Positions 16,222 through 25,844 of a stretch of 64,000 nucleotides of DNA are shown here, piece by piece. The first letter of the stretch is position 1. The number at the start of each line of letters is the position of its first letter. A program made the position numbers and the translations under genes. The stretch comes from Caulobacter sp. (GTDB lineage: Bacteria; Pseudomonadota; Alphaproteobacteria; Caulobacterales; Caulobacteraceae), in assembly GCA_030680355.1 (NCBI GenBank), contig JAUXVF010000023.1, positions 116,060 to 180,059 on the forward strand, given 5' to 3'. The notes beneath the pieces are model-generated. The model made no database searches, had not been told where the DNA came from, and saw nothing but the letters and a program-made list of their open reading frames with translations.

Positions 16222-19200
16222 GCCACACCCTCGATCGCCTGGCGTTCTTCACCCGCAAGACCGAGCTGTTTTCGGATGGTCACGGCGTCATGAATGATGA
16301 CGACCGCACCTGGGAGAAGGCCTACCGGAACCGCTGGCAGCACGACAAGGTCGTGCGGTCGACGCACGGTGTGAACTGCACCGGCTCCTGCTCCTGGAAG
16401 ATCTACGTCAAGGGCGGGATCGTGACCTGGGAAACCCAGCAGACCGACTACCCGCGCACCCGGCCCGAACTGCCCAACCACGAGCCGAGGGGCTGCGCCC
16501 GGGGCGCCAGCTACAGCTGGTACCTCTATTCGGCCAACCGGGTGAAATACCCGCTCATCCGCTCTCGCCTGCTGAAACTGTGGCGGGCGGCCCGGACGAC
16601 GATGGCGCCGGTCGCGGCCTGGGCGTCGATCCAGAACGACCCCGCCAAACGGTCCGACTACACCAGGATGCGCGGCGCCGGTGGTTTCGTCCGCGCGACC
16701 TGGGACGAGGTGACCGAGATCATCGCCGCCGCCAACGCGCACACCATCAAGGCCTGGGGCCCCGACCGCGTGTTCGGCTTCTCTCCGATCCCGGCCATGT
16801 CGATGGTGTCCTACGCCGCCGGCGCCCGCTATCTGCAGCTGATCGGCGGCGTCTGCGGGTCGTTCTACGACTGGTACTGCGACCTGCCGCCGGCCTCGCC
16901 CCAGACCTGGGGCGAACAGACCGACGTCGCCGAGAGCGCCGACTGGTTCAATTCCAGCTTCCTGATCCTGTGGGGTTCAAACGTCCCGCAAACCCGCACG
17001 CCTGACGCCCATTTCTACACCGAGGCCCGTTACCGCGGCGCCAAGTCGGTGGTCATCTGCCCCGACTATTCGGAAGCCTCCAAATTCTCCGATCTGTGGC
17101 TCGCCGTGAAACAGGGCACCGACGCCGCCCTGGGCATGGCGTTTGGCCATGTGATCCTCAAGGAGTTCCACGTCGACCGCCAGGTGCCCTATTTCCGCGA
17201 CTATCTGCGGCAGTACAGCGACCTTCCCCTGCTGGTCCGCCTGGTCCCCCAGGACGGCGGCTATGTGCCCGAGCGGCTCCTGCGGGCCGCCGAGTTCGAC
17301 AAGGCGCTGGGCGAGACCAACAACCCGGACTGGAAGACCGTCGGCATCGACGAGACGACCGGCGAGGTCGTCGTCCCCAACGGCTCCATCGGCTTCCGCT
17401 GGGGCGAGGACGGCAAGTGGAACCTGGAAGAGAAGGACGGCGCGGGTCGCGAAATGACCCTGCGGCTGGGCCTCAAGGGCGTCCATGACGAGGTCGCAGC
17501 CGTTCGTTTCCCCTATTTCGGCGGCGCTGCGACCAACGGCTTCGCGACCACCGACCACCCCGACGTTCTGGTCCGCAACGTGCCGGTCAAACGGATGATG
17601 CTGCCCGAAGGCGAGACCCTCGTCGCCTGCGTCTACGACCTGTTCCTGGCCAACTACGGTGTCGATCAGGGCTTCGGCGGCGGGCACATGCCGACCAGCC
17701 ATGATGACGTGGAGCCCTACTCCCCGGCCTGGGCGGAGGCGATCACCACGGTCCCCCGGGAACAGATCATCTCCGTGGCGCGGGGCTTCGCCAGCAACGC
17801 CGAGAAGACCAAAGGCAAGTCGATGGTGATCATCGGCGCGGCGATGAACCACTGGTACCACATGGACATGAACTACCGCGCCGCCATCAACATGCTGGTG
17901 ATGTGCGGTTGCGTCGGCCAGTCGGGCGGCGGCTGGTCGCACTATGTGGGTCAGGAAAAGTTGCGCCCGCAGACCGGCTGGGCGCCCCTGGCCTTCGCCA
18001 CGGACTGGATCAGACCGCCCCGGCAGCAGAACTCGACCTCGTTCTTCTACGCCCACAGTGATCAGTGGCGCTACGAGACCGTCGAGATGAGCGAGATCCT
18101 GTCGCCGACCGCGCCCCAGGGCGTCTGGGACGGGGCCATGATCGACTTCAACGCCAAGGCCGAGCGCATGGGCTGGCTGCCGTCGGCTCCGGCCCTGCAG
18201 ACCAACCCGCTCGACGTGGCCACGGCCGCCGCTGCCGCCGGCGTGGACGCCAAGGCCTACACGCTTGATCAGCTCAAGAGCGGCGAGCTGAAGATGTCCT
18301 GCATGGACCCCGATGACCCGGCCAACTGGCCGCGCAACATGTTTGTCTGGCGGTCGAACCTGCTCGGTTCATCGGGCAAGGGCCACGAGTACTTCCTCAA
18401 ACACCTGCTCGGCGCCAGCCATGGCGTGCAGGGCAAGGATCTGGGCGAGACCGGAGGCCAGCGCCCGACCGATGTCGTCTGGCATGACCAGGCGCCCGAA
18501 GGAAAACTGGACCTGCTGGTCACCCTCGACTTCCGGATGTCCACCACGGCGGTCTATTCCGACATCGTTCTGCCGACGGCCACCTGGTACGAGAAGAACG
18601 ACCTCAACACCTCCGACATGCACCCCTTCATCCACCCGCTCAGCGCGGCCGTGGACCCGGCCTGGGAGTCGAAGTCCGACTGGGAGATCTTCAAGGCCAT
18701 CGCCAAGAGCTTCTCCGAAGTTTCTCCGGAAGTGCTCGGCGTCGAGCAGGACGTGGTGCTCACCCCCATCCAGCACGACAGCCCCGGCGAACTGGCCCAG
18801 CCCTTTGACGTCCGCGACTGGTCGAAAGGCGAGTGCGAGGCGATCCCGGGCAAGACCATGCCGCAGATCACCGTCGTCGAGCGGGACTACCCCAACACCT
18901 ACAAGCGCTTCACGGCCCTGGGTCCGCTGCTGGAAAAGGCCGGCAATGGCGGCAAGGGTCTGGGATGGAAGACCGATCACGAGGTCGACCTGCTCAAGGC
19001 CTTGAATGGCCGGGTCCTGGAGGAGGGCCAGACCGAGGGCATGGCGCGCATCGTCACCGACATCGACGCCTGCGAAACGATCCTGACCCTGGCCCCGGAA
19101 ACCAACGGCGAGGTGGCCGTTCGGGCCTGGACCGCGCTCGAGAAACAGACCGGGCGGGAACACACCCATCTGGCGATGCCGAAAGAGGACGAGAAAATCC

Positions 19201-19949
19201 GCTTCCGCGACCTGCTCGCCCAGCCGCGCAAGATCATTTCGTCACCGACCTGGTCGGGCATCGAGAGCGAGAAGGTCTGCTACACGGCCGGCTACACCAA
19301 CGTCCACGAACTGATCCCGTGGCGGACGTTGACCGGTCGCCAGCAGCTGTATCAGGACCATCTTTGGATGCGCGCCTTTGGTGAAGCGCTCTGCGTCTAC
19401 CGGCCGCCGATCGATCTGAAGACCACCTACGTCAAGGGTCGCAAGCCCAACGGCGAGACGGAAATCGTGCTCAACTTCATCACGCCGCACCAGAAGTGGG
19501 GCATCCACTCCACCTACAGCGACAACCTGATGATGCTGACCCTCAACCGCGGGGGGCCCGTGGTCTGGATATCCGAAATCGACGCGAAGAAGGCGGGGCT
19601 CGTCGACAACGACTGGGTCGAGGCCTTCAACGCCAACGGCGCCCTGACCGCACGGGTCGTGGTCTCCCAGCGGATCCGTGAAGGCACGATCTTCATGTAC
19701 CACGCCCAGGAAAAGATCGTGAACACGCCCGGGTCCCAGGTCACCGGCAAACGCGGGGGCATCCACAACTCGGTGACCCGCACCGTGCTCAAGCCGACCC
19801 ACATGATCGGCGGCTACGCCCAGCTCGCCTACGGCTTCAACTACTACGGCACGGTCGGCTCCAACCGCGACGAGTTCGTGGTGCTGCGCAAGATGAGCAA
19901 GGTCGACTGGCTCGAAACGCCCCTCGCCCGGAAGGAGACCGCCCGATGA
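16218..19949 (+). CDS. narG: Respiratory nitrate reductase, alpha subunit
   Basis: The 1243-residue Mo-bisMGD catalytic subunit reduces nitrate to nitrite on the cytoplasmic face of the membrane. The N-terminal FS0 cluster ligands are visible (HGVNCTGSCSWKIYVKGG, then GCARGAS), with an N-terminus lacking a full Tat signal, as expected for cytoplasmic NarG. Further hallmarks are GGVCGSFYDWYCDLPPASP, NSSFLILWGSNVPQTRTPDAH (Asp region near the Mo site), FRMSTTAVYSDIVLPTATWYEK, and THMIGGYAQLAYGFNYYG at the end. Length matches the family. ATGA overlaps couple it to narK2 before and narH after. Confidence 0.97.
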   Translation: MSHTLDRLAFFTRKTELFSDGHGVMNDDDRTWEKAYRNRWQHDKVVRSTHGVNCTGSCSWKIYVKGGIVTWETQQTDYPRTRPELPNHEPRGCARGASYSWYLYSANRVKYPLIRSRLLKLWRAARTTMAPVAAWASIQNDPAKRSDYTRMRGAGGFVRATWDEVTEIIAAANAHTIKAWGPDRVFGFSPIPAMSMVSYAAGARYLQLIGGVCGSFYDWYCDLPPASPQTWGEQTDVAESADWFNSSFLILWGSNVPQTRTPDAHFYTEARYRGAKSVVICPDYSEASKFSDLWLAVKQGTDAALGMAFGHVILKEFHVDRQVPYFRDYLRQYSDLPLLVRLVPQDGGYVPERLLRAAEFDKALGETNNPDWKTVGIDETTGEVVVPNGSIGFRWGEDGKWNLEEKDGAGREMTLRLGLKGVHDEVAAVRFPYFGGAATNGFATTDHPDVLVRNVPVKRMMLPEGETLVACVYDLFLANYGVDQGFGGGHMPTSHDDVEPYSPAWAEAITTVPREQIISVARGFASNAEKTKGKSMVIIGAAMNHWYHMDMNYRAAINMLVMCGCVGQSGGGWSHYVGQEKLRPQTGWAPLAFATDWIRPPRQQNSTSFFYAHSDQWRYETVEMSEILSPTAPQGVWDGAMIDFNAKAERMGWLPSAPALQTNPLDVATAAAAAGVDAKAYTLDQLKSGELKMSCMDPDDPANWPRNMFVWRSNLLGSSGKGHEYFLKHLLGASHGVQGKDLGETGGQRPTDVVWHDQAPEGKLDLLVTLDFRMSTTAVYSDIVLPTATWYEKNDLNTSDMHPFIHPLSAAVDPAWESKSDWEIFKAIAKSFSEVSPEVLGVEQDVVLTPIQHDSPGELAQPFDVRDWSKGECEAIPGKTMPQITVVERDYPNTYKRFTALGPLLEKAGNGGKGLGWKTDHEVDLLKALNGRVLEEGQTEGMARIVTDIDACETILTLAPETNGEVAVRAWTALEKQTGREHTHLAMPKEDEKIRFRDLLAQPRKIISSPTWSGIESEKVCYTAGYTNVHELIPWRTLTGRQQLYQDHLWMRAFGEALCVYRPPIDLKTTYVKGRKPNGETEIVLNFITPHQKWGIHSTYSDNLMMLTLNRGGPVVWISEIDAKKAGLVDNDWVEAFNANGALTARVVVSQRIREGTIFMYHAQEKIVNTPGSQVTGKRGGIHNSVTRTVLKPTHMIGGYAQLAYGFNYYGTVGSNRDEFVVLRKMSKVDWLETPLARKETAR

Positions 19950-21469
19950 AGGTCCGCGCCCAGATCGGCATGGTGCTGAACCTCGACAAATGCATCGGGT
20001 GCCACACCTGTTCGGTGACCTGCAAGAACGTGTGGACCAGCCGCGAAGGCGTTGAATACGCCTGGTTCAACAACGTCGAAACCAAGCCTGGCATCGGCTT
20101 TCCCAAGGAATGGGAGAACCAGAAACGCTGGAATGGCGGCTGGGTTCGCAAGGCGAACGGCAAGATCGAGCCGCGCATGGGGGCCAAGTGGCGGATCCTG
20201 GCCAAGATCTTCGCCAACCCCGACCTGCCGGAGATCGACGACTACTACGAGCCGTTCGACTTCGACTACGCGCACCTGCAGACCGCGCCGGAGATGAAGG
20301 CCTTCCCCACCGCCCGCCCGCGCTCAAAAATCACCGGCGAGCGGATGGAGAAGATCGAATGGGGCCCCAACTGGGAGGAAATCCTGGGCGGGGAGTTCAA
20401 GAAGCGATCGGCCGACGTCAACTTCGAAGGCATCGAAAAGGACGTCTACAGCCAGTTCGAAAACACCTTCATGATGTACCTGCCGAGGCTGTGCGAGCAC
20501 TGCCTCAACCCGACCTGCGTGGCCGCCTGCCCGTCCGGCGCGATCTACAAGCGGGAAGAGGACGGCATCGTCTTGATCGACCAGGACAAGTGCCGCGGCT
20601 GGCGGATGTGCGTCTCGGCCTGTCCCTACAAGAAGATCTACTACAACTGGGAATCGGGAAAATCCGAGAAGTGCACCTTCTGCTACCCCCGCATCGAGGT
20701 GGGTCAGCCGACGGTCTGTTCGGAAACCTGCGTCGGACGGATCCGCTATCTCGGCGTCCTGCTCTATGACGCCGACCGGATCGAGGCCGCGGCCTCGACC
20801 CCGGACGAGAAGGACCTCTATCAGGCCCAACTGGACGTCTTCCTGGATCCGAACGACCCGGCGGTGATCGCCCAGGCCCGCGCCGACGGCGTCCCGGAAG
20901 CCTGGCTGGAATCGGCGCGCGTCAGTCCGGTCTACAAGATGGCCATCGACTGGAAGGTCGCCTTCCCGCTGCACCCCGAATACCGGACCCTGCCGATGGT
21001 CTGGTACGTGCCGCCGCTGTCGCCGATTCAGTCGGCCGCGGCCACCGGGGCGTTGGAAATGGACGGCGAGATGCCTGACATCAGCGCCCTGCGCATTCCG
21101 GTGCGGTACCTGGCCAACCTGCTGACCGCCGGCAATGAACCGCCGGTGGTCCTGGCCCTGGAGCGGATGATGGCGATGCGCAGCTACATGCGCGCCAAGA
21201 CCGTCGACGGACGCATCGACCACAAGATCGCCGAACGCGTCGGCCTCACGGCCGGTCAGATCGACGACATGTACCGGTACATGGCCATCGCCAACTACGA
21301 GGACCGGTTCGTCATTCCGTCGGCCCACCGCGAAACCGCGGAGGACGCCTACGACATGCGCGGGTCCTGCGGCTTCAGCTTCGGCAACGGCTGTTCAGGC
21401 GGCCGCACGGAACTGGGTCTGTTCGGCCCCAACAAGCGCTCGCGCGCGAAGACCCCGATGGAGACCTGA
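19946..21469 (+). CDS. narH: Respiratory nitrate reductase, beta subunit
   Basis: Electron-transfer subunit (507 residues) with one 3Fe-4S and three 4Fe-4S clusters. All four Cys groups can be seen: CIGCHTCSVTCKNVW near residue 16, CEHCLNPTCVAACPSGAIYK, CRGWRMCVSACPYKKIYYNW (the Trp in place of Cys marks the 3Fe-4S cluster), and CTFCYPRIEVGQPTVCSETC. It passes electrons from the NarI hemes to NarG. It overlaps narG by four bases, and narJ begins 2 bp after its stop. Confidence 0.97.
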   Translation: MKVRAQIGMVLNLDKCIGCHTCSVTCKNVWTSREGVEYAWFNNVETKPGIGFPKEWENQKRWNGGWVRKANGKIEPRMGAKWRILAKIFANPDLPEIDDYYEPFDFDYAHLQTAPEMKAFPTARPRSKITGERMEKIEWGPNWEEILGGEFKKRSADVNFEGIEKDVYSQFENTFMMYLPRLCEHCLNPTCVAACPSGAIYKREEDGIVLIDQDKCRGWRMCVSACPYKKIYYNWESGKSEKCTFCYPRIEVGQPTVCSETCVGRIRYLGVLLYDADRIEAAASTPDEKDLYQAQLDVFLDPNDPAVIAQARADGVPEAWLESARVSPVYKMAIDWKVAFPLHPEYRTLPMVWYVPPLSPIQSAAATGALEMDGEMPDISALRIPVRYLANLLTAGNEPPVVLALERMMAMRSYMRAKTVDGRIDHKIAERVGLTAGQIDDMYRYMAIANYEDRFVIPSAHRETAEDAYDMRGSCGFSFGNGCSGGRTELGLFGPNKRSRAKTPMET

Positions 21470-21471
21470 TC

Positions 21472-22188
21472 ATGGCGCGCACCTACAAGGCGCTGGCGGT
21501 TCTGCTGACCTATCCGACCGCCGACCTGCAACAGCTGGCGCCCGCCGCGCTCGAGGCCATCAAGGCCGAGGCGATGCTGCGTCGTCCCGTGGTCCAGGCG
21601 CTCGCCAAGCTGGCGGCGGAGATCGCCGACGGCGATCTCTACGACCTGCAGGAGCGGTACACAGAGCTGTTCGACCGCACCCGCGCCCTGTCGCTCAATC
21701 TCTATGAGCATGTGCACGGTGAAAGCCGCGACCGGGGCGAGGCGATGGTCGCCCTGCTCGAGCTCTACAAGACCCGCGGCCTGGAGATGGCGGCCAACGA
21801 ACTGCCGGACTTTCTGCCGGTGTTTCTGGAGTTCCTCTCCATCCTTCCGGACGCCGAGGCCGCTTCGCTTCTGGGCGAGGCGACCCATGTTCTGGACGCC
21901 ATGGGCGAGCGACTGAAGAAGCGCGGCAGCGCCTACCGGGCCGTGTTCGGCGCCCTGGCCGGGCTGGCGTCCGTGGGGGCCGACCCCGCCGCTCTCGCGG
22001 CCCTGCTCAGCGAGCCCGACCCCGACCCGAACGACCTCGAAGCGCTCGACAAGGCCTGGGAGGAAACCGCCGTCACGTTCGGTCCGTCCGACGTGGGCTG
22101 TCCCAAGGCCAGCGCGCTCGTCGAGGCCATGAAAGCAGAACCTCGCCGCGCCCGTCCGCGCGACGGCGCGACGGTCCAGGGAGCCTGA
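21472..22188 (+). CDS. narJ: Nitrate reductase molybdenum cofactor assembly chaperone
   Basis: NarJ (238 residues) is a cytoplasmic chaperone of the TorD superfamily. It holds NarGH during cofactor insertion and membrane attachment and is not part of the final enzyme. Seen: TYKALAVLLTYPTADLQQL at the start and the family core LYDLQERYTELFDRTRALSLNLYEHVHGESRDRG. Then comes ELPDFLPVFLEFLSILP. A GGAG site precedes the ATG. Its place between narH and narI is the standard operon order. Confidence 0.95.
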   Translation: MARTYKALAVLLTYPTADLQQLAPAALEAIKAEAMLRRPVVQALAKLAAEIADGDLYDLQERYTELFDRTRALSLNLYEHVHGESRDRGEAMVALLELYKTRGLEMAANELPDFLPVFLEFLSILPDAEAASLLGEATHVLDAMGERLKKRGSAYRAVFGALAGLASVGADPAALAALLSEPDPDPNDLEALDKAWEETAVTFGPSDVGCPKASALVEAMKAEPRRARPRDGATVQGA

Positions 22189-22189
22189 C

Positions 22190-22966
22190 ATGCAATTGCT
22201 CAATCAGTTCCTGTTCGGCGTCTATCCCTATATCTGCCTCTCGGTCCTGGCCCTTGGCTCGGTGATCCGGTTCGACCGTGAGCAGTACACCTGGCGGACC
22301 GGCTCATCGCAGCTGCTGCGCCGCAAGCAGCTGGTCCTCGGCTCCATCCTCTTCCATGTCGGGGTCCTGATCATCTTCGGCGGCCATCTGTTTGGACTGC
22401 TGACGCCGATCTGGGTGTTCGACGCCCTGGGCGTGCCCCACGGCGCCAAACAGATCCTGGCCATGGCGGCCGGCGGCGTCGCCGGCGTGGTCTGTCTGGC
22501 CGGTGGGTTGCTGCTACTGCACCGTCGCCTGTTCGACCCGCGCATCCGGAAGAACTCGAGCTTCGGCGACAGCGCCATCCTGATCATTCTCATCGCCCAG
22601 CTTTGCTTGGGGCTGGCCACCATCCCCCTGTCGGCGCAGCACCTCGACGGCGGTGAGATGCTTAAGTTCATGACCTGGGCCCAGGGCGTCTTCACCTTCC
22701 GCCCAGACATCGCCGGCCTCGTCGCCGACGTGCACCCGGTGTTCAAGGCTCACCTGGTGCTCGGCATGACCATCCTTCTGGTCTTCCCGTTCACCCGCCT
22801 GGTCCACATGCTGTCGGCGCCCGTCTGGTACCTCAACCGGCGGGGCTGGCAGCTGGTCAGGACCCGCCGCGCCCTGCCGATCCGCGCCCAAAAAGCCGCG
22901 CCGGTCTATCCCGATGCGCCGCCAGCCGGCCGGGCGGCCTCCTCCTCCATCCAGACCGCGGAGTAG
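22190..22966 (+). CDS. narI: Respiratory nitrate reductase, gamma subunit
   Basis: NarI (258 residues) is the membrane b-type cytochrome that oxidizes quinol and anchors NarGH. Five hydrophobic helices are visible, beginning with FLFGVYPYICLSVLALGSVIRFDREQYTW split over the first. His residues in the family positions (LFHVGVLIIFGGHLFG and the LVLGM...FPFTRLVHMLSAP segment) provide the heme ligands. The C-terminal tail is slightly extended and Ala/Pro-rich. It starts 1 bp after narJ and is followed 4 bp later by the prolyl isomerase. Confidence 0.96.
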   Translation: MQLLNQFLFGVYPYICLSVLALGSVIRFDREQYTWRTGSSQLLRRKQLVLGSILFHVGVLIIFGGHLFGLLTPIWVFDALGVPHGAKQILAMAAGGVAGVVCLAGGLLLLHRRLFDPRIRKNSSFGDSAILIILIAQLCLGLATIPLSAQHLDGGEMLKFMTWAQGVFTFRPDIAGLVADVHPVFKAHLVLGMTILLVFPFTRLVHMLSAPVWYLNRRGWQLVRTRRALPIRAQKAAPVYPDAPPAGRAASSSIQTAE

Positions 22967-22970
22967 CCCG

Positions 22971-24080
22971 ATGGACGCCACCGTCGTTGTTGAAGGCGTG
23001 GAAATTCCCGAATTTCTCATCGCCGAGGAAGTCCAGAACCATCCCAGTCTGTCGGCCGCGGAGGCCCGCAAAGCGGCGGGCAAGGCGCTCGCGGTCAAGG
23101 CTCTGCTGCTGCATCGGGCCGACGAATGCGGCCTGAGCCCCGAACCGCTCATCGACGAGGCCGGGCGGGAGGAAACCAGCGAGGAGGCTCTGATCCGGGC
23201 TGTCCTGGATGCTGAGGTCGAGTTCGAGGCGCCGGACGATGACGAATGTCGCCGGGTCTATGACGCCCAGCGAGAACGGTTCACCTCCCCCGCGCTGGTG
23301 GAAGCCTCCCATATCCTCATCGAGCCGGGCGACCCCAGCCCAGCCGGATGGGAAACCGCTCGCGAACGGGCGCAGGTTATCCTCGAGACCCTGATCGAAC
23401 GGCCGGGCGACTTCGCCAGCCGGGCCAAGGCGCTATCGGACTGTCCCTCCCGCGAAGTCGGCGGTTCCCTGGGCCAGCTGGGCCCGGGCGACGTCGTCAG
23501 CGAAGTCGAAAGCGCGCTGGCCGACCTCGATCCTGGCGATGTGCTGGACCACCTGGTGCGGTCGCGGTTCGGCTGGCACATCCTCAAGCTTGCGCGTCGG
23601 ATCGAGGGGCGGGTTCTGCCCTTCGATTTCGTGCGGGACAAGATCAGCCTGCATCTCGAAAGCCGGGCCTGGACAGCCGCGGCGACCCGATATGTCGCGA
23701 GCCTCGCCGACCGGGCGAGGGCCCAGGGCGTCGCCTTCAGCCTGACACGGGACGGTCGTTTCGCCGACGGGACGCCGTCCCTGGGTCAACTTCTGGCCAG
23801 CGATGTCGCCACCGCCGGCCTTGAGGCCTGGCTGGACGACGCCGATCCCGGTCTCGCTGACCGTGTTCGCGCCGCCGCCAAGGCCAGCGATCTGACCGTC
23901 GAGGCGTTTGTCCGCCAGGCCGCCGCCGAGTTCGTCAACGGCGCCGACGACGAGGGCTGGACCCAGCTCATCTCCGCCGCCCAGGGCGCCGCCGATCCGG
24001 CGATCGCGGCGATGGCGTCGCTGCTGAAAACCAAACTGGCTCCCAAAGTCCGGACCTACACAATCGTTCGAAGGAAATAG
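22971..24080 (+). CDS. PpiC-type peptidyl-prolyl isomerase with C-terminal extension (NifM-like)
   Basis: A 369-residue protein with a parvulin (PpiC) domain: EASHILIEPGD at its start, FASRAKALSDCPSREVGGSLGQLGPGDVV in the middle, and SRFGWHILKLARRIEGRVLPF at its end. An N-terminal helical region of about 100 residues and a C-terminal region of about 110 residues flank it, an arrangement like NifM, which helps mature nitrogenase iron protein. No signal peptide is seen, so it should act in the cytoplasm. Its start 4 bp after narI makes it part of the operon. A role in folding a nitrate reductase subunit is likely by context but not shown by the sequence. Confidence 0.82.
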   Translation: MDATVVVEGVEIPEFLIAEEVQNHPSLSAAEARKAAGKALAVKALLLHRADECGLSPEPLIDEAGREETSEEALIRAVLDAEVEFEAPDDDECRRVYDAQRERFTSPALVEASHILIEPGDPSPAGWETARERAQVILETLIERPGDFASRAKALSDCPSREVGGSLGQLGPGDVVSEVESALADLDPGDVLDHLVRSRFGWHILKLARRIEGRVLPFDFVRDKISLHLESRAWTAAATRYVASLADRARAQGVAFSLTRDGRFADGTPSLGQLLASDVATAGLEAWLDDADPGLADRVRAAAKASDLTVEAFVRQAAAEFVNGADDEGWTQLISAAQGAADPAIAAMASLLKTKLAPKVRTYTIVRRK

Positions 24081-24083
24081 ACG

Positions 24084-25277
24084 ATGTCACGCCAGCTACC
24101 CCTGCTGACCCTCCTCTGCCTCGCTGCCCCCACGACCGCCCTGGCTGGGGCGTCTTCGGGCGGCGACCTGATCCTTGACGCACGGCTGCGCTATGAGGCC
24201 GTTTCACAAGACGGGTTCGGCGAGGACGCCACGGCGCTGACGCTGCGGACCCGTCTCGGCTATGAGACCCCGGCCTGGAACGGCTTCAAGCTGCTGGTCG
24301 AGGGCGAGAACGTGACCGCCCTGGTCGACGACTACAACAGCACCATCAATCTGAAGACCGCGTATCCCGTGGTGACCGACCCTGAAGGCACTGAGCTGAA
24401 CCGGGCCCAGATCTCCTGGAGCGGTAAGGCGGCCGATATCGTGGTCGGACGGCAGAGGATCGTGCTCGGCAACGCCCGCTTCGTCGGCAATGTCGGCTTC
24501 CGCCAGAACGAACAGACCTTCGATGCCCTGCGCATCGGCCTCAAGCCGGCCACGGATGTCACCGTCAGCTACATCTATGTTGACCGGGTGCTTCGGGTGT
24601 TTGGCCCCGACAGCCCGCAGGGCGAATGGGACAGCGACAGCCATCTGTTCCAACTCGACGCCAAGACGCCGGCCGGGCAGTTCACGGGCTACGGCTACCT
24701 GATGGCGTTCGAGTCCGCGCCCACACAGTCGAACGCCACCTGGGGCGCGCGCCTGACGGGGGCCAGGCCGCTGGGGAAAGGGCTCTCGGCCACCTATCTC
24801 GCCGAGTACGCGCACCAGACGGACTACCGAAACAGCCCAGCGGCCTTCGACCTCAGCTATCTGGCCCTGTCCGCCGGGCTGAAGAAGGACCCTTGGTGGG
24901 TCGGGGTGGGCGTCGAACGCCTTGATGGCGACGGCGTTCGGGGGTTCCGGACACCGCTGGCGACCCTGCATGCCTTTCAGGGCTGGGCTGACGTGTTCCT
25001 CACCACGCCCGCCCGGGGCGTAACCGATGTCGACCTGAGGGCCGGCGCCACCTTCAAGCCCAGGGCCCTGCCCGGTCCTCTGAAGATTCAGGCGGCGGCT
25101 CATGATTTCTCGGAGGCGGGCGGCGGCGATCGATATGGCCGTGAGCTGGATGTCTCGGCTTCCACGCCCCTGACGAAGACCCTGTCGGCTGAGCTCAAGG
25201 CGGCCTGGTTTGACGGCGCCACCCCGGCCTACGCCGACCGCAGCAAAATCTGGCTGACGCTCGAGATGAAATACTAG
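24084..25277 (+). CDS. Outer-membrane beta-barrel (alginate-export-like porin), nar operon copy
   Basis: The 397-residue product has a signal peptide (cleaved near ALAGAS) and then alternating amphipathic strands with an aromatic C-terminus (LEMKY), so it is an outer-membrane beta-barrel. It resembles the alginate-export/porin superfamily: LILDARLRYE, TLRTRLGYETPAWNGF, ISWSGKAADIVVGRQRIVLG and FVGNVGFRQNEQTFDALR. A close relative lies at the end of the nitrate assimilation operon (42146-43351), with long identical stretches. GAAGGA precedes its ATG, 3 bp after ppiC. Its repeated link to nitrate genes suggests a nitrate/nitrite porin; the family name should not be read as an alginate function. 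Confidence 0.8.
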   Translation: MSRQLPLLTLLCLAAPTTALAGASSGGDLILDARLRYEAVSQDGFGEDATALTLRTRLGYETPAWNGFKLLVEGENVTALVDDYNSTINLKTAYPVVTDPEGTELNRAQISWSGKAADIVVGRQRIVLGNARFVGNVGFRQNEQTFDALRIGLKPATDVTVSYIYVDRVLRVFGPDSPQGEWDSDSHLFQLDAKTPAGQFTGYGYLMAFESAPTQSNATWGARLTGARPLGKGLSATYLAEYAHQTDYRNSPAAFDLSYLALSAGLKKDPWWVGVGVERLDGDGVRGFRTPLATLHAFQGWADVFLTTPARGVTDVDLRAGATFKPRALPGPLKIQAAAHDFSEAGGGDRYGRELDVSASTPLTKTLSAELKAAWFDGATPAYADRSKIWLTLEMKY

Positions 25278-25292
25278 TCAGGGAGCAGTTCC

Positions 25293-25844
25293 ATGCGGCG
25301 ATCCGGTCCCGAGATGGAGACGCTTCCCCTCGCGCTTCTGGCCGAGCCGCTGGAATGGTTCTTCGCGGAGCACTATCGGCACCGGCAAGCCTGCCGGCTC
25401 ATGGAACACGCCGCCGGGACCCATGTGTTTGACGCCGAACTGCTGGTTCAGCTGCTCGATTTCGTCCGTAACGAACTGGCCGTCCACGTCATCGACGAGG
25501 AGGAGGACCTGTTCCCGCTCCTGCGCCGCAACGCCCTGCCTGAAGACGATATCGAGCGGGTCCTTGGATTGCTGTCCGCCGAACACAGGCTCGATCTCAA
25601 CCAGGCCGCCAGCCTGGCCGAGCATCTGGAATCCTGCCTGAATCAGAAGGCCGCGCCCGGCCTGGTTCCCACCTGCCGTGACACGCTTCGGGCCTTCGCC
25701 AGCCAGGAGTTGAGACATCTGGCGCTGGAAAACGCCGTCGTCCTGCCCATCGCCCGGCTCCGACTCTCGCCGGCGGATATTCGCGGCTTGAGCCAGAGAC
25801 TCGCCGCCCGCCGCGGCGTCGTTCTGGACGAGCTATCGCCATGA
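25293..25844 (+). CDS. Hemerythrin-domain protein of the nar operon
   Basis: This 183-residue helical protein has His/Glu spacing of a hemerythrin-like four-helix bundle: WFFAEHYRHRQACRLMEH near residue 25, then ELAVHVIDEEEDLFPLLRR, LLSAEHRLDL, and QELRHLALENAVVLPIARL. Such proteins bind a di-iron centre that can carry or sense oxygen or NO. A GGGAG site precedes the ATG, and its stop overlaps the carbonic anhydrase start by four bases. It is distinct from the RIC-like protein at 8073. Related hemerythrins occur near nitrate-respiration genes, so NO or oxygen binding is a reasonable inference. Confidence 0.78.
   Translation: MRRSGPEMETLPLALLAEPLEWFFAEHYRHRQACRLMEHAAGTHVFDAELLVQLLDFVRNELAVHVIDEEEDLFPLLRRNALPEDDIERVLGLLSAEHRLDLNQAASLAEHLESCLNQKAAPGLVPTCRDTLRAFASQELRHLALENAVVLPIARLRLSPADIRGLSQRLAARRGVVLDELSP

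Noticed and set aside
24084..25277. Alginate secretion function for the alginate-export-like barrel
   Set aside because: No alginate synthesis genes are present, and both copies sit in nitrate operons; the alginate genes at the far right are catabolic.
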